A stretch of 64,000 nucleotides of DNA from Pseudomonas amygdali (GTDB taxonomy: Bacteria > Pseudomonadota > Gammaproteobacteria > Pseudomonadales > Pseudomonadaceae), in NCBI RefSeq assembly GCF_002699855.1, contig NZ_LKBW01000288.1:1-64000 (forward strand), written 5' to 3'. Below are positions 1 through 11,422 of this stretch, one piece after another. Every line of letters starts with the position of its first letter. Position 1 is the first letter of the stretch. Under the pieces are notes generated by a model. That model saw only the letters and a list, made by a program, of their open reading frames with translations. It was not told where the DNA came from and made no database searches. The position numbers were made by a program, and so were the translations under genes.

Positions 1-2
1 CA

Positions 3-110
3 AAACTAAGTTGGCGATTTAGCACGGAAGGGGGTCACTTTTTAGTTGGCGTTGACAATCGCGGTCATATTGCCTTCATAGAAGATGGCACTCGTACGTT
101 CAAGTGCTGA
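3..110 (+). CDS. 3' end of an unidentified gene (partial)
   Basis: An open frame enters from the left edge and reads about 35 codons to a TGA at 108-110. The peptide ends in a segment containing GVDNRGHIAFIEDGTRTF. I do not recognise a family. It lies just upstream of, and in the same direction as, the AI-2E-family gene, so it is probably the C-terminus of a plus-strand gene. The fragment is too short to exclude a chance open frame. Confidence 0.4.
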   Translation, partial: KLSWRFSTEGGHFLVGVDNRGHIAFIEDGTRTFKC

Positions 111-117
111 CTAAGCT

Positions 118-144
118 GTAGACCGGGCGCGAGGCGCGGTCTAC
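118..144. other. Inverted repeat between the left-edge ORF and the AI-2E-family gene
   Basis: A 7-base stem (GTAGACC / GGTCTAC) encloses a second GCGC-GAG-GCGC stem, giving a long GC-rich hairpin 8 bases after the stop codon of the left-edge ORF. There is no T-run after it on either strand, so it could be a weak terminator or an RNA-stability element rather than a classical intrinsic terminator. Confidence 0.5.
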
Positions 145-159
145 TGACATGGACAGGAC

Positions 160-1224
160 ATGAACGAAACCACGTTGCAATACAAAACCCTCATTATGCT
201 ATTGGTGCTGGTCACCATTGCCTTCATATGGATTCTGCTGCCGTTTTACGGCGCAGTATTCTGGGCGGTCATTCTCGGGATCATCTTTGCGCCTGTGCAG
301 CGCAGGTTGCAGATCAAGTTCAACTGGTCACGCAACCTTACCTCCCTGTGCACCCTGACAATCTGTCTGGTGATTGCGATTCTGCCAGTGATCGTCATCA
401 GCGCCTTGCTGGTTCAGGAGGGCACCACGCTGTACAAGAATGTCGAGACCGGGCAACTGGATATCGCCGGTTATCTCGCCGAGTTCAAGGATCTGCTGCC
501 GCACTCGATTCAGGCACTGCTCGACCGTCTGGGCATGGGCGATCTTGAAGGATTGCGCGACAAGATCACCAAAGGGGCAATGCAGGGCAGTCAGTATCTG
601 GCGACTCAAGCGTTCAGCTTCGGGCAGGGCACCTTCGATTTCGTGGTGAGCGTGTTCATCATGTTGTACCTGCTGTACTTCTTCCTGCGAGATGGGCAGG
701 AGTTGGTACGCAAGATACGTACGGCCTTTCCGTTGGGCGAACAGCAGAAGCGTCGTCTGCAACTCAAGTTCACTCGAGTGGTACGTGCCACGGTCAAGGG
801 CAACGTCGTGGTCGCGGTAACGCAAGGTGCGCTGGGCGGTTTTATCTTCTGGGCGCTGGACATCCCGAGTGCGTTGCTGTGGGCGGTGATCATGGCCTTC
901 CTGTCGCTGTTGCCCGCTGTAGGGGCGGGGATTGTCTGGGCGCCAGTGGCTGTCTACTTCCTGCTCAGTGGCATGATCTGGCAAGGTGTAGTGCTGGGGT
1001 TGTTCGGTGTTTTCGTGATCGGTCTGGTGGATAACGTGCTGCGTCCGATCCTGGTGGGCAAGGACACGAAAATGCCGGACTACCTGATCCTGATTTCAAC
1101 GCTGGGTGGTATGTCGGTCTTTGGTCTGAACGGCTTTGTGATAGGGCCTCTGGTGGCTGCGCTGTTCATCTCCAGCTGGGGTTTGTTCAGCGGTGCCAAG
1201 AAGCCGATGAAGCTGCCGGGCTAG
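160..1224 (+). CDS. AI-2E family (PerM/TqsA/UPF0118-type) membrane transporter
   Basis: The protein has 354 residues, normal for the AI-2E transporter family. Hydrophobic segments lie near residues 10-45 and 60-85. A soluble helical stretch (about 90-155) follows, then a C-terminal cluster of membrane helices (about 155-185 and 215-345). The family's conserved C-terminal region is visible as DNVLRPILVGKDTKMPDYLI, followed by a glycine-rich helix. Members are inner-membrane proteins proposed to export autoinducer-2 or to act in Na+/H+ exchange; the substrate cannot be told from sequence. The ATG start follows AGGACATG, with the AGGA unusually close to the start codon. The gene is convergent with nuoN and shares a bidirectional terminator with it. 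Confidence 0.85.
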   Translation: MNETTLQYKTLIMLLVLVTIAFIWILLPFYGAVFWAVILGIIFAPVQRRLQIKFNWSRNLTSLCTLTICLVIAILPVIVISALLVQEGTTLYKNVETGQLDIAGYLAEFKDLLPHSIQALLDRLGMGDLEGLRDKITKGAMQGSQYLATQAFSFGQGTFDFVVSVFIMLYLLYFFLRDGQELVRKIRTAFPLGEQQKRRLQLKFTRVVRATVKGNVVVAVTQGALGGFIFWALDIPSALLWAVIMAFLSLLPAVGAGIVWAPVAVYFLLSGMIWQGVVLGLFGVFVIGLVDNVLRPILVGKDTKMPDYLILISTLGGMSVFGLNGFVIGPLVAALFISSWGLFSGAKKPMKLPG

Positions 1225-1236
1225 TTTTCCAGAGAC

Positions 1237-1268
1237 AAAAAAAACCCTGCTGAATGGCAGGGTTTTTT
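1237..1268. terminator. Bidirectional intrinsic terminator between the AI-2E-family gene and nuoN
   Basis: The stem AAAACCCTGC / GCAGGGTTTT has a 6-base loop and is flanked by an A-run on the left and a T-run on the right. It can therefore end transcription in both directions. It lies between two convergent genes. Confidence 0.9.
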
Positions 1269-1280
1269 GTTTCTGGATGA

Positions 1281-2750
1281 TCAGCCTGCTACATGCAGAC
1301 CGGCATTGACCACCAGATCGAGCAGCGGTTGCGGGTACACACCCAGCACGAATGTCAGGATCGCGACGGCCAGCAGCATAACGCCGCCAGTGCGCTGCGC
1401 CCAGTTGATCGCTGCATCGTGGCGTGGAAGCTTGTTGTCGACCAGATACATGGTGACCATCACTCTCAGGTAATAGAACACGCCAATGGCGCTACCGATC
1501 ACCAGTGCTCCGATAAGCCACCACAGTTGCGACTCGACACCGGTGGCAATGATGTAGAACTTGCCGATGAAGCCTGCGGTAAGCGGGATACCTGCCAGCG
1601 ACAGCATCATCAGGGTCATGACTGCCGTCAGGTACGGACGACGCCAGAACAGCCCGCGGTATTCGAACATCGCATCGGCATCACGTCCGCTGTAAGGCGA
1701 AGACATCATGGTGATCACACCGAAGCTGCCTAGCGAGGTCAGCACGTAAGTTGCCAGATAGACACCAATCGCCTCGACCGCCATGCCTTTGCTGGCCACC
1801 AGCGCAATCATCAGGTAACCGAAGTGGGCGATGGAGGAGTAGCCCAGCAGACGCTTGAGGTTGGTCTGAGTCAGCGCCAACAGGTTGCCGACCAGGATCG
1901 ACGCTACGGCGATGACTGCCAGCACGTCATGCAGTACGCCACTGCTGGCTGCCGGTGAAATCTGGAACAGACGCACCAGCACGGCAAACACTGCCACCTT
2001 GCTGGCCGTAGCCAGGAAGGCCGCTACCGGCGCAGGAGCGCCTTCGTAGACGTCCGGTGTCCACAGGTGGAAAGGCACCAGCGACAGTTTGAATGCAAGG
2101 CCCACAACCATCATGCCCAGACCCAGGCTGGCAATCGGGCTTGGCATCCCTGTCGTGGCAATGGCTTTACCAATGCCCTCGAAGCTCAGCGAGCCGGCTT
2201 CTGCGTACAGCAGCGCCATGCCGAACAGCAGGAACGCTGAACCTGCAGCCGATAGCACCATGTACTTGATGCCGCCTTCCAGCGAACGCTTGTTGAAGAA
2301 GGCATACGCCACCAGACCGTAGACCGGCACCGACAGCAGTTCCAGGCCGATGAACAGGCCCGCCAGATGCTGAGCACTGACCAGCACCAGACCACCGGCA
2401 GCTGCCAGCAGGATCAGCAGGTAAAGCTCTTCACGATTGCCTGGATAACCTGCCTTGCCGTCACCCAGATAGGCGTGTGCCATGGTCACACAGGCCAGGG
2501 TAGAGGCAAGGATGATTGCCATGTAAAGGCAGGCAAAGTTATCGATGTGCAGCAGTGGTGTCACGACCAGTGGGGCAACTTTCAGTGCCGGATAGATCGA
2601 CAGCAGGGCCAGGTTGAGACCTGCTACTGAAAGCAGGAACGTTTGCGAGTGATTGCGGCGCCATGCGATCGCCAGCATCACCACTACAACGGTGAGGCTG
2701 GTGATCAGCAGTGGCGCAAGCGCAATAAAGTGTTGAATCGTCAGGTCCAT
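1281..2750 (-). CDS. nuoN: NADH-quinone oxidoreductase subunit N (NuoN)
   Basis: This 489-residue antiporter-like membrane subunit belongs to the proton-pumping arm of complex I. It consists of about 14 transmembrane helices. The conserved proton_antipo_M block is visible ([15 protein letters not shown], later [20 protein letters not shown] and [11 protein letters not shown]). These contain the helix-embedded Glu and Lys expected for proton translocation. It is the last gene of the nuo operon, 7 bases after nuoM, and ends just before a strong terminator. Length and motifs are normal for gammaproteobacteria. Confidence 0.97.
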   Translation of the reverse strand: MDLTIQHFIALAPLLITSLTVVVVMLAIAWRRNHSQTFLLSVAGLNLALLSIYPALKVAPLVVTPLLHIDNFACLYMAIILASTLACVTMAHAYLGDGKAGYPGNREELYLLILLAAAGGLVLVSAQHLAGLFIGLELLSVPVYGLVAYAFFNKRSLEGGIKYMVLSAAGSAFLLFGMALLYAEAGSLSFEGIGKAIATTGMPSPIASLGLGMMVVGLAFKLSLVPFHLWTPDVYEGAPAPVAAFLATASKVAVFAVLVRLFQISPAASSGVLHDVLAVIAVASILVGNLLALTQTNLKRLLGYSSIAHFGYLMIALVASKGMAVEAIGVYLATYVLTSLGSFGVITMMSSPYSGRDADAMFEYRGLFWRRPYLTAVMTLMMLSLAGIPLTAGFIGKFYIIATGVESQLWWLIGALVIGSAIGVFYYLRVMVTMYLVDNKLPRHDAAINWAQRTGGVMLLAVAILTFVLGVYPQPLLDLVVNAGLHVAG

Positions 2751-2757
2751 AGCGCTC

Positions 2758-4290
2758 TTACCGGGCCGAAGCGAGTTGAGTGAAGGCAGTGCCTAGCCAT
2801 TGCTGCACGCCGTGCATGGTCGCTGCCGATGTGTCGAGGAACGGCTGCGGGAAAACCCCGAGCACGACCAGCAACACCGCAAGGCCCAGCACCATGATCA
2901 TTTCACGTCCGTCCATGCCCTTCAGAACCTCGTCGGACTTCGACGGGCCGAAGTAGGCGCGGTGGATCATGATCAGCGAGTAGACAGAGCCGAACACCAG
3001 GCCGGAGGTAGCGATCGCCGTGATCCATGGTGAGCTGGCGAAGCTGCCCAGCAGAATCAGGAACTCACCTACGAAGTTACCAGTGCCCGGCAGACCCAGA
3101 GAGGCGGCGGCAAAGAACAGGCTGATGGCCGGGATGTAGGCGATACGCGACCACAGGCCGCCCATCTCGCGCATGTCACGAGTATGCAGGCGCTCGTACA
3201 GCTGACCACTGAGAATGAACAGTGCCGCAGCCGACAGGCCGTGGGCGATCATCTGGATCAGTACGCCTTGCAGCGCTTGCTGGCTGCCGGAGTAGATGCC
3301 GATCAGTACAAAGCCCATGTGCGAGACGCTGGAGAACGCGATCAGGCGCTTGATATCGGTCTGGGCAAACGCCAGGAAAGCGCCGTAGAAGATACCGACC
3401 AGGCCCAGCGTCATTGCAATCGGTGCGAACTCGGCCGATGCGTTGGGGAACAGCGGAAGGGCAAAGCGCAGCAGACCGTAAGCCGCCGTCTTCAGCAGGA
3501 TACCCGCCAGGTCGACGGAGCCTGCAGTCGGTGCCTGGGCATGCGCATCCGGCAGCCAGGAGTGCAACGGCACAACCGGCAGCTTCACGGCAAAGGCAAT
3601 AAAGAAGCCCAGCATCAGGATATATTCGGTACCCGGTGCCAGTTTGGTCTTCAGCAGGTCGGCGTAGGCAAAGGTGATCACGCCGGTCTGATTGAAGTGC
3701 ACCAGCACCAGACCCAGGATCGCCACCAGCATGATCAGGCCGCTGGCCTGAGTGAAGATGAAGAACTTGGTGGCTGCGTAGATACGGGTTTTCTTCCCAT
3801 CCGAAGAACTGTGACCCCAGAGCGCGATGAGGAAATACATCGGCACCAGCATCATTTCCCAGAAGAAGAAGAACATGAACAGGTCGATGGCCAGGAACAC
3901 GCCGACCACACCGCCCAGAATCCACATCAGGTTCAGGTGGAAGAAGCCTACCTTGCGCTGGATTTCCTTCCACGAGCACAGTACCGACAACACGCCGAGC
4001 AGGCCGGTCAGCAGGATCATCAGCAAAGACAGGCCATCGAGTGCCAGATGCACGTCGATGCCGAAGCGGGTGATCCACGGGTGGTGGAATTCCAGGGTCC
4101 AGGTCGGATCGGCACCCGGCACCGGCGCGTAGCCGAAGTTGCCGGTAGCCCACAGCCAGAGGCCGAGAACCAGTTCCAGGGTCATTGTCAGCAACGCAAT
4201 CCAGCGCGGCAGGGTAGAGCCGAAGCGCTCACCTAGCCAGCACAGCAGGCCGCCTATGAAGGGGATCAGGATTAGCCAGGGCAGAATCAT
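2758..4290 (-). CDS. nuoM: NADH-quinone oxidoreductase subunit M (NuoM)
   Basis: This 510-residue antiporter-like subunit sits in the membrane arm of complex I. Diagnostic stretches include [20 protein letters not shown], with the pumping-network Glu, and [20 protein letters not shown], with the conserved Lys. [20 protein letters not shown] marks the discontinuous-helix region. It lies 39 bases downstream of nuoL and 7 bases upstream of nuoN. Nothing in the sequence departs from the family. Confidence 0.97.
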   Translation of the reverse strand: MILPWLILIPFIGGLLCWLGERFGSTLPRWIALLTMTLELVLGLWLWATGNFGYAPVPGADPTWTLEFHHPWITRFGIDVHLALDGLSLLMILLTGLLGVLSVLCSWKEIQRKVGFFHLNLMWILGGVVGVFLAIDLFMFFFFWEMMLVPMYFLIALWGHSSSDGKKTRIYAATKFFIFTQASGLIMLVAILGLVLVHFNQTGVITFAYADLLKTKLAPGTEYILMLGFFIAFAVKLPVVPLHSWLPDAHAQAPTAGSVDLAGILLKTAAYGLLRFALPLFPNASAEFAPIAMTLGLVGIFYGAFLAFAQTDIKRLIAFSSVSHMGFVLIGIYSGSQQALQGVLIQMIAHGLSAAALFILSGQLYERLHTRDMREMGGLWSRIAYIPAISLFFAAASLGLPGTGNFVGEFLILLGSFASSPWITAIATSGLVFGSVYSLIMIHRAYFGPSKSDEVLKGMDGREMIMVLGLAVLLVVLGVFPQPFLDTSAATMHGVQQWLGTAFTQLASAR

Positions 4291-4329
4291 GACGGGCTCA
4301 ATTCCTTTCGCAAATTCGCAAGGTTCATA

Positions 4330-6183
4330 TCAGATCGCAACCAGAACGACGGCACCGAGTACCAGAACGGCACCCACGGCGATCGAGGCAGCATACCAAC
4401 GCAACTGGCCGGTCTCGGTGCGGCTCATGGTGTCATGACCGCCTTTGACCAGACGTGGGATCAAGCCGATGGTGCGGTCGAACGGATCACTACGCAGTAC
4501 ATGGCTGATTGCCAGATACGGCTTGACGAACAGCTTGTCGTAGATCCAGTCGAAGCCCCATGCCGCGAACCACCAGGCCGAGAGGAAACGGCCCGGAGCG
4601 CTGTTGGCGATAGCCGTCGCCAGGCGGCGCTTGCCGAGAAACAGCAGCGCTGCCAGCAGGATACCGGCCAGGGCGATGGCGCCAGAGGCGATTTCCAGAC
4701 TGTGTTTGGCTTCGCCACCGGCATGGCCGACGCTCTGCGGTAGAACACCTGCCAGTGGCGGGGTGATCAGCGCGCCAATGAACGTCGACAGCACGATCAG
4801 TACCGACAGCGGCAACCAGTGAGCAATACCGTGACCTGCGTGTGCTTCGGTCTTGGCTTCACCGTGGAACGCGATGAAGATCAGACGGAAGGTGTACAGC
4901 GACGTCATGAACGCGCCCACCAGACCGGCATACAACAGGCCATTGTTACCGCTGGCGAATGCTTCCCAGAGAATTTCATCCTTCGAGTAGAAGCCTGCCG
5001 TCAACAGCGGCAGGGCAGCCAGTGCTGCACCGCCGACGATGAAGCTGGCGTAGGCCAATGGCAGTTTCTTCCACAGGCCGCCCATCTTGAAGATGTTCTG
5101 CTCGTGATGGCACGCAACGATCACCGCACCGGAAGCAAGGAACAGCAGCGCCTTGAAGAAGGCGTGTGTCATCAGGTGGAAAATCGCGCCTTCCCATGCG
5201 CCTACGCCCAATGCCAGGAACATGTAGCCGATCTGGCTCATGGTCGAGTAGGCGAGGATACGCTTGATGTCGGTCTGTACCAGCGCTGCGAAACCCGCCA
5301 GAACCAGCGTGACGCCGCCGACAATGCCTACCAGATGCAGTATGTCCGGTGCCAGTGCGAACAGGCCGTGAGTCCGCGCAATCAGGTAGACGCCCGCGGT
5401 AACCATGGTTGCTGCGTGAATCAGTGCCGAAACCGGTGTAGGACCGGCCATCGCATCTGCCAGCCAGGTTTGCAGTGGCAGTTGTGCCGATTTACCGACA
5501 GCACCGCCCAGCAGCATCAACGTTGCCAGCACGATCCAGAAATCGCCGACTTTGAAGTGCTCCGGTGCCTTGACCAGCAACTCCTGCACATTGAGCGTAC
5601 CCAATTGCTGAAACAGGATGAACAGGCCGATGGCCATGAACACGTCGCCGATACGCGTAACGATAAATGCCTTGAGTGCTGCGTTGCCGTTGTTACGGTT
5701 GCTGTAATAGAAACCGATCAACAGGTAGCTGCACAGGCCCACACCTTCCCAACCGAAGTAGAGGAACAGCAGGTTGTCGCCCAGAACAAGGAACAACATG
5801 CTGGCAATGAACAGGTTGGTGTAGGAGAAGAAGCGCGAGTAGCCCGCTTCACCGCGCATGTACCAGGACGCAAACAGGTGAATCAGGAAACCGACGCCAA
5901 CCACTACGCCCAGCATCGTGACGGACAGACCGTCCAGATACAGCGCGAAGTTGGGTTGCAAGCCATCAACGTCCATCCAGCGCCACAGCACCTGGGTGTA
6001 GTGACCACCTTCCGGTGGTGCAACGTTGAACTGCCAGATGACCCAGGCCGTGACAATGGCTGACAGGCCGATAGAGCCGACGCCAATCAGCGCCGCGAGG
6101 TTTTCCGAGATGCGTCCGCGAGAGAACGACAGCAACAGAAAGCCGATGAGGGGGAATACGAAAGTCAGAAAGAGAAGATTCAT
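4330..6183 (-). CDS. nuoL: NADH-quinone oxidoreductase subunit L (NuoL)
   Basis: This 617-residue distal antiporter-like subunit of complex I carries the long C-terminal lateral helix. The start is the ATG at 6183 ([11 protein letters not shown]), which overlaps the nuoK stop by 4 bases (ATGA). An in-frame extension upstream would only read through nuoK. Conserved features include [39 protein letters not shown] and [20 protein letters not shown]. The C-terminal 100 residues contain the amphipathic region and a last membrane helix, as expected. Confidence 0.97.
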
Positions 6184-6488
6184 CCGCGCATCTCGCTGGC
6201 AGCATCGATATCGAGAGTGTGGAAGCGGCGATACAGTTGCATAAGGATCGCCAGGCCGATACTGGCCTCGGCTGCCGCAAGGCTGATCACCAGGATGAAC
6301 ATGACCTGCCCATCCGGTTGCGCCCAACGACTGCCGGCAACTACGAACGCCAGTGCAGAGGCGTTCATCATGATTTCCAGACTCATCAAAACGAAGAGAA
6401 TGTTACGGCGCACCATCAGGCCGACCAGACCCAGGCAGAACAGGACCCCGGCGACCGCCAGACCGTGCTCAAGAGGGATAGCATTCAT
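6180..6488 (-). CDS. nuoK: NADH-quinone oxidoreductase subunit K (NuoK)
   Basis: This small membrane subunit of 102 residues has three helices. It begins [17 protein letters not shown] and includes [20 protein letters not shown], which holds the buried glutamate of the proton path. The start at 6488 overlaps the nuoJ stop by 4 bases, and the stop overlaps the nuoL start by 4 bases, so the genes are translationally coupled. The much longer open frame that extends upstream is out-of-frame reading of nuoJ. Length matches the family (about 100). Confidence 0.96.
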
Positions 6489-6994
6489 TGGCTTGGCTCC
6501 TTGGCCTCGTTGCGGCCCAGATGGAATGCCGTGACGGCTGCAGCAAGCAGCAGCATCGAGGCGAGTTCCACCACCAGCAGATAAGGCCCGAACAGGCTGA
6601 TGCCGACCGCCTTGGCGTCGACTGTGGTGTGACCGATTGCAGCGCCGGTTGGATTGGCGAACAGTACGTACAGTAACTCGGCCAGCAACAGCGTGCCGAG
6701 AATCACCGGACCAATCCAGATGCCGGGTTTGAGCCATGCACGCTCTTGCTGAACCGAGGCTGGGCCGAGGTTCAGCATCATCACCACAAACACGAACAGG
6801 ACCATGATCGCGCCCGCATAGGCAATGACTTCCAACACACCGGCAAACGGCGCACCGAGGCTGAAAAAAGTCATGGCCACAGCGATCAGCGAGATGATCA
6901 GGTAGAGCAGGGCATGCACCGGATTCGTGTTGGTGATCACCCGCAGGGTGGACACAACAGCGATACCGGATGCGAAGTAGAAAGCGAATTCCAT
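6485..6994 (-). CDS. nuoJ: NADH-quinone oxidoreductase subunit J (NuoJ)
   Basis: This five-helix membrane subunit has 169 residues. The start is the ATG at 6994 ([10 protein letters not shown]), 10 bases after the nuoI stop codon and preceded by AAGGAAG. The family core is [20 protein letters not shown], the helix that carries the pi-bulge in complex I structures. It overlaps nuoK by 4 bases. An in-frame extension upstream would run into nuoI and is rejected. Confidence 0.96.
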
Positions 6995-7004
6995 CTTTAC
7001 TTCC

Positions 7005-7553
7005 TTAAGGCAGCAAGCTCTTGACGTTGATCGGCTCGGCTTCATTCTGTGCGGAGCCCTTGGGCTTGCCGCCGATGGCCATACCGGCAACGCGATAGAA
7101 GTTGTAGTCAGGGTTCTTGCCGGGACCGGAGATCAGCAGATCTTCCTTCTCGTACACCAGATCCTGACGCTTGAAGTCGGCCATCTCGAAGTCCGGTGTA
7201 AGCTGGATTGCGGTAGTCGGACACGCTTCTTCACACAGGCCGCAGAAAATGCAGCGCGAGAAGTTGATGCGGAAAAAGTCCGGGTACCAGCGTCCGTCCT
7301 CTGTCTCGGCCTTCTGCAGCGAAATACAGCCGACCGGGCATGCCACTGCACACAGGTTGCAGGCTACGCAGCGCTCTTCGCCGTCGGGATCGCGGGTCAG
7401 AACGATGCGGCCACGGTAGCGGGGCGGCAGATATACCTGTTCTTCGGGGTATTGCAGGGTGTCGCGTTTGCGGAAGCCGTGGCCGAAGACCATGACCAGG
7501 CTGCGCAACTGGGTACCTGTACCCTTAACGATGTCACCAATATATTTGAACAT
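7005..7553 (-). CDS. nuoI: NADH-quinone oxidoreductase subunit I (NuoI), 8Fe ferredoxin-like
   Basis: This 182-residue peripheral-arm subunit carries clusters N6a and N6b, which pass electrons towards NuoB. Two classical 4Fe-4S motifs are present: Cys62, 65, 68 and 72 ([12 protein letters not shown]) and Cys101, 104, 107 and 111 ([12 protein letters not shown]). It lies 11 bases downstream of nuoH and 10 bases upstream of nuoJ. All ligands are intact. Confidence 0.97.
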   Translation of the reverse strand: MFKYIGDIVKGTGTQLRSLVMVFGHGFRKRDTLQYPEEQVYLPPRYRGRIVLTRDPDGEERCVACNLCAVACPVGCISLQKAETEDGRWYPDFFRINFSRCIFCGLCEEACPTTAIQLTPDFEMADFKRQDLVYEKEDLLISGPGKNPDYNFYRVAGMAIGGKPKGSAQNEAEPINVKSLLP

Positions 7554-7564
7554 GGGTCAAATCC

Positions 7565-8572
7565 TCACTGAACCGAGCCTGCCGGTGTGTTCAACAACAC
7601 AATCGCAGCAGTCACCAGCAAATTGATCAGGGTCAGCGGCAGACAGAACTTCCAGCTGAAATCCATGACCTGGTCATAACGCGGGCGCGGGATGGAAGCG
7701 CGCAGCAGAATGAACAGCATGATGAAGAACGCGGTTTTAAAGGCGAACCAGAAGAATGCCAGCGATGGCAGAATGTCGAACGGGCCGTGCCAGCCACCGA
7801 AGAACAGCGTGACCAGCAGCGCCGAGATCAAGATGATCCCGATGTATTCGCCCACGAAGAACATGCCCCATTTCATGCCGGCATATTCAATGTGGTAGCC
7901 GTCAGCCAGTTCCTGCTCGGCTTCCGGTTGGTCGAACGGGTGGCGGTGAGTCACCGCAACACCCGCGATGAAGAACGTACAAAAGCCGAAGAACTGCGGA
8001 ATGATGAACCACAGGTTCTGCGCCTGATATTCAACGATGTCGCGCATATTGAACGAACCGACCTGAACCACGATGCCCATCAGCGCAAGGCCCATGAACA
8101 CTTCGTAGGATACGGTTTGTGCCGAAGCACGCAGGCTGCCTAGCAGGGCGAACTTGTTATTACTCGACCAGCTGGCGAACAGCACCGCATACACCGACAG
8201 ACCCGCCATGGCGAAGAAGAACAGCAGACCGATGTTCAGGTCCGCCACACCCCATGTAGGGGTAATCGGGATGACTGCAAAGGCAATCAACAAGGCGCTC
8301 ATTGCAACAACGGGGGCCAGGGTGAAAATCACCTTGTCGGCGAACGGCGGATTCCAGTCTTCCTTGAAGAACATTTTCAGCATGTCGGCTGCAATCTGGA
8401 ACATGCCGAACGGGCCTACTCGGTTCGGACCATAACGGTCTTGCCACCAACCCAGCAAACGACGTTCCACAAAGCTCAGCAGCGCACCGCAGACCACCAC
8501 GGCCAGTAGCACGACAATGGCTTTGACGGCCGCAATGATTGCGTCGATCACATCAGGGGTAAACCAGGTCAT
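7565..8572 (-). CDS. nuoH: NADH-quinone oxidoreductase subunit H (NuoH)
   Basis: This 335-residue membrane subunit forms much of the quinone-binding chamber where the two arms of complex I meet. Recognisable blocks are [20 protein letters not shown] near residue 40 and [20 protein letters not shown] near residue 215. The latter is the acidic loop near the quinone site. The start overlaps the nuoG stop by 4 bases (8569-8572). About eight transmembrane helices, normal length. Confidence 0.97.
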   Translation of the reverse strand: MTWFTPDVIDAIIAAVKAIVVLLAVVVCGALLSFVERRLLGWWQDRYGPNRVGPFGMFQIAADMLKMFFKEDWNPPFADKVIFTLAPVVAMSALLIAFAVIPITPTWGVADLNIGLLFFFAMAGLSVYAVLFASWSSNNKFALLGSLRASAQTVSYEVFMGLALMGIVVQVGSFNMRDIVEYQAQNLWFIIPQFFGFCTFFIAGVAVTHRHPFDQPEAEQELADGYHIEYAGMKWGMFFVGEYIGIILISALLVTLFFGGWHGPFDILPSLAFFWFAFKTAFFIMLFILLRASIPRPRYDQVMDFSWKFCLPLTLINLLVTAAIVLLNTPAGSVQ

Positions 8573-11286
8573 TGCGCTGCCTCCTGCAGACCGTCAACTG
8601 ACTTGCCGAAGATCGCTGGCGGAATGCCTGGCAGCCCGGACGGCAATGCCACAAGGCCCGCGCCCAGTTCTTCGCTGATGCGCAACGGCAAGGTCAGCAG
8701 TTCACCGCCAACGCTCAAGGAGAGCAGGGCACCATCGTTGACACCCAGGCGATCGGCTTCGGATTTGGCCAGCGCTACATAAGCCTGCGGGATACGTTCC
8801 TGAACCGGAGCGGCCAGAGACGATGTTTCATCGCTGCCGAACAGGTGAAAGAACGGCACGACTTTCCAGGTGCCGCGCTCTGGAGAGAACGCGCGTGGAA
8901 CGCTGGAGAACCATGACAGACCGTCGCCCTGGCTTTCGATCAGGCGTGTGCCCGGATCGCCAGCGCGCAAGTGGCCACCGACTTCGTCCTGGAATTTGTT
9001 CCAGGCCTGCGGCGAGTTCCAACCCGGAGACCAGGCGAACGGCACTTGCTGACGAGGTTCGGCGGAACCTGAATAACCTTCCATGGAGAAGGAGAACGCT
9101 GTATCGATGTCTTGCGAGGTGCGCGGCTCATGCACGCTGATGTTGGCGCGCATCGCCGTGCGACCACTGTAGCGCAGTGGTTCACGAGCCAGTTTAAGGC
9201 CCTTGATCCGGAACGAGGCAGACGGCGCAGCGTTGACGATACCCGCCAGTTGCGGGGTGCTGCTGGCGCAGGCTTCGGTGACGTGATCGAGTTGCGTCCA
9301 GTCGACCGGCTTGTTCAGCAAGGTGGCGCGCAGGGCATGCAACCAGCGCCAGCCTTCGTGAACCAGAATGCTGGCATCCAGGTAGGTCGGATCGAACACC
9401 TGGAAGAAGCGCTGGGCGCGGCCTTCCTGGCTGACCAGCGTGCCGTCGCCTTCCGCGAAGCTGGCAGCTGGCAGGACCAGATGCGCACGATCACTGGTCG
9501 GGGTTTTCTGGTGGTCGGCGAGGATCACGACTTTCGCAGCGCTCAGCGCAGCGTCGACGATTTTGGCGTCTACACGGCGATACAGATCGTTTTCCAGTAC
9601 CACGATGGCGTCGGCCTGACCGGAAATCACTGCTTGCAGGGCGGCATCGACAGAATCGCCACCAAACATCGCCAGACCCATGCTGTTGGCTTCCGGCACG
9701 ATCAGGCTGATGGAGCCTTGCTTGTCACGCAGCTTCAAGGCCTTGGCAATGTTTGCCGCCGCCTCGATCAGCGCTGTCGAACCCAGCGAGCTGCCGGAAA
9801 TGATCAGCGGTCGTTTGGCAGCCAGCAGCGCATCGGCAATGCGTTGCGCCAGTTCCAGCGCCTCGCTGTCCAGACCATCGACGGCAGGTGCGCTGGCGTC
9901 CAGTGCATGGGCAACGGCGAAACCGATGCGAGCCAGGTCGTCAGGTGCAGCGTGCACGCATTCTTCTGCGATATCGTCGAGACGAGTCTCGGCGAGGCTG
10001 GCAATGAACAGCGGGTTAAGTTCGTGCTGGCCAATGTTCTTCACGGCAGCGTCGAGCCACGGCTGGACTTTCATCGCTGCAGCCATGTCTTCGGCCTTGC
10101 CCTTGACGGCCTGACGCAGGCCCAGGGCCATACGTGCAGCTGTCTGGGTCAGGTCTTCGCCGAGCACGAAAATGGCATCGTGATCTTCGATGTCACGCAG
10201 GGTCGGGATCGGCAGCGGACTGTCGTTCAGGACCTTGAGGATCAGCCTGATACGCTCCAGCTCACCGGCTTCGATACCGCTGTAGAAATGCTCGGCTCCG
10301 ACCAGTTCACGCAGTGCGTAGTTGCTTTCGAGGCTGGCGCGAGGAGAGCCGATACCGACGATGTTACGGCCGCGCAGCAGGTCCGCTGCCTTGTCCAGTG
10401 CTTCGTCAAGGCTCAGTTTGACCTGGCCTTCAGCGAGCAGTGGCTGACGTGGACGGTCTGTGCGGTTGACGTAGCCGTAGCCGAAACGGCCGCGGTCGCA
10501 GAGAAAGTACTGGTTGACCGAGCCGTTGTAGCGGTTTTCGATACGGCGCAATTCACCGTAACGCTCACCCGGGCTGATGTTGCAGCCGCTGGAGCAACCG
10601 TGGCAGATGCTTGGCGAGAACTGCATGTCCCACTTGCGGTTGTAGCGCTCGGAGTGGGTCTTGTCGGTGAACACACCGGTCGGGCAGACCTCGGTGAGGT
10701 TGCCGGAGAACTCGCTTTCCAGTGTGCCGTCTTCAACGCGACCGAAGTAAACATTGTCGTGAGCGCCGTAAACGCCCAGGTCAGTGCCGCCTGCGTAGTC
10801 TTTATAGAAACGTACGCACCGATAACAGGCGATGCAACGGTTCATCTCATGCGCGATGAACGGCCCCAGCTCCTGATTCTGGTGAGTACGTTTAGTGAAG
10901 CGATAACGGCGCTCGTTGTGGCCGGTCATCACGGTCATGTCCTGCAGGTGACAGTGACCGCCTTCTTCACAGACCGGGCAGTCGTGCGGGTGGTTGGTCA
11001 TCAGCCATTCGACAACACTGGCCCGGAAGGCCTTGGACTCTTCATCTTCGATTGAGATCCAGGTGTTGTCGGTGGCTGGCGTCATGCAGGACATGACGAT
11101 ACGACCGCGTGTGTCGTTCTCGTCGGTGTACTGCTTGACCGCGCACTGGCGACAGGCGCCAACGCTGCCAAGGGCAGGGTGCCAGCAGAAATAAGGGATA
11201 TCGAGGCCCAGCGACAGACATGCCTGTAACAGGTTGTCTGCACCATCGACTTCGAGCGCTTTGCCGTCTACGTGAATAGTAGCCAT
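8569..11286 (-). CDS. nuoG: NADH-quinone oxidoreductase subunit G (NuoG)
   Basis: At 905 residues this is the largest peripheral-arm subunit. The N-terminus holds a 2Fe-2S domain ([17 protein letters not shown]), then the His/Cys-ligated N5 cluster ([17 protein letters not shown]). A 4Fe-4S site ([12 protein letters not shown]) follows, and then a fourth cluster motif (CHGCSSGCN) that corresponds to N7 in bacteria that keep it. The C-terminal two thirds is molybdopterin-oxidoreductase-like but has no cofactor role in complex I. It overlaps nuoH by 4 bases. It starts 136 bases after nuoF, the widest gap inside this operon. Confidence 0.97.
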   Translation of the reverse strand: MATIHVDGKALEVDGADNLLQACLSLGLDIPYFCWHPALGSVGACRQCAVKQYTDENDTRGRIVMSCMTPATDNTWISIEDEESKAFRASVVEWLMTNHPHDCPVCEEGGHCHLQDMTVMTGHNERRYRFTKRTHQNQELGPFIAHEMNRCIACYRCVRFYKDYAGGTDLGVYGAHDNVYFGRVEDGTLESEFSGNLTEVCPTGVFTDKTHSERYNRKWDMQFSPSICHGCSSGCNISPGERYGELRRIENRYNGSVNQYFLCDRGRFGYGYVNRTDRPRQPLLAEGQVKLSLDEALDKAADLLRGRNIVGIGSPRASLESNYALRELVGAEHFYSGIEAGELERIRLILKVLNDSPLPIPTLRDIEDHDAIFVLGEDLTQTAARMALGLRQAVKGKAEDMAAAMKVQPWLDAAVKNIGQHELNPLFIASLAETRLDDIAEECVHAAPDDLARIGFAVAHALDASAPAVDGLDSEALELAQRIADALLAAKRPLIISGSSLGSTALIEAAANIAKALKLRDKQGSISLIVPEANSMGLAMFGGDSVDAALQAVISGQADAIVVLENDLYRRVDAKIVDAALSAAKVVILADHQKTPTSDRAHLVLPAASFAEGDGTLVSQEGRAQRFFQVFDPTYLDASILVHEGWRWLHALRATLLNKPVDWTQLDHVTEACASSTPQLAGIVNAAPSASFRIKGLKLAREPLRYSGRTAMRANISVHEPRTSQDIDTAFSFSMEGYSGSAEPRQQVPFAWSPGWNSPQAWNKFQDEVGGHLRAGDPGTRLIESQGDGLSWFSSVPRAFSPERGTWKVVPFFHLFGSDETSSLAAPVQERIPQAYVALAKSEADRLGVNDGALLSLSVGGELLTLPLRISEELGAGLVALPSGLPGIPPAIFGKSVDGLQEAAQ

Positions 11287-11422
11287 GGTTCAAAGGTCTT
11301 CGTTGGCCCGTTGTCAGCGGGCGTGGCTAATGGAATCTCGGTAGTACCCGTATCGTTCAGCCCGGAGGGCGTCAGCAGGTACGAGGACGGCAGCCCGAAC
11401 AGCCGCCGACCGTTGTGTCTTG

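Noticed and set aside
9112..11055. 647-codon open frame antisense to nuoG
   Set aside because: It overlaps nuoG fully, has no domain resemblance and is explained by GC-rich third positions. nuoG has all its cluster motifs.
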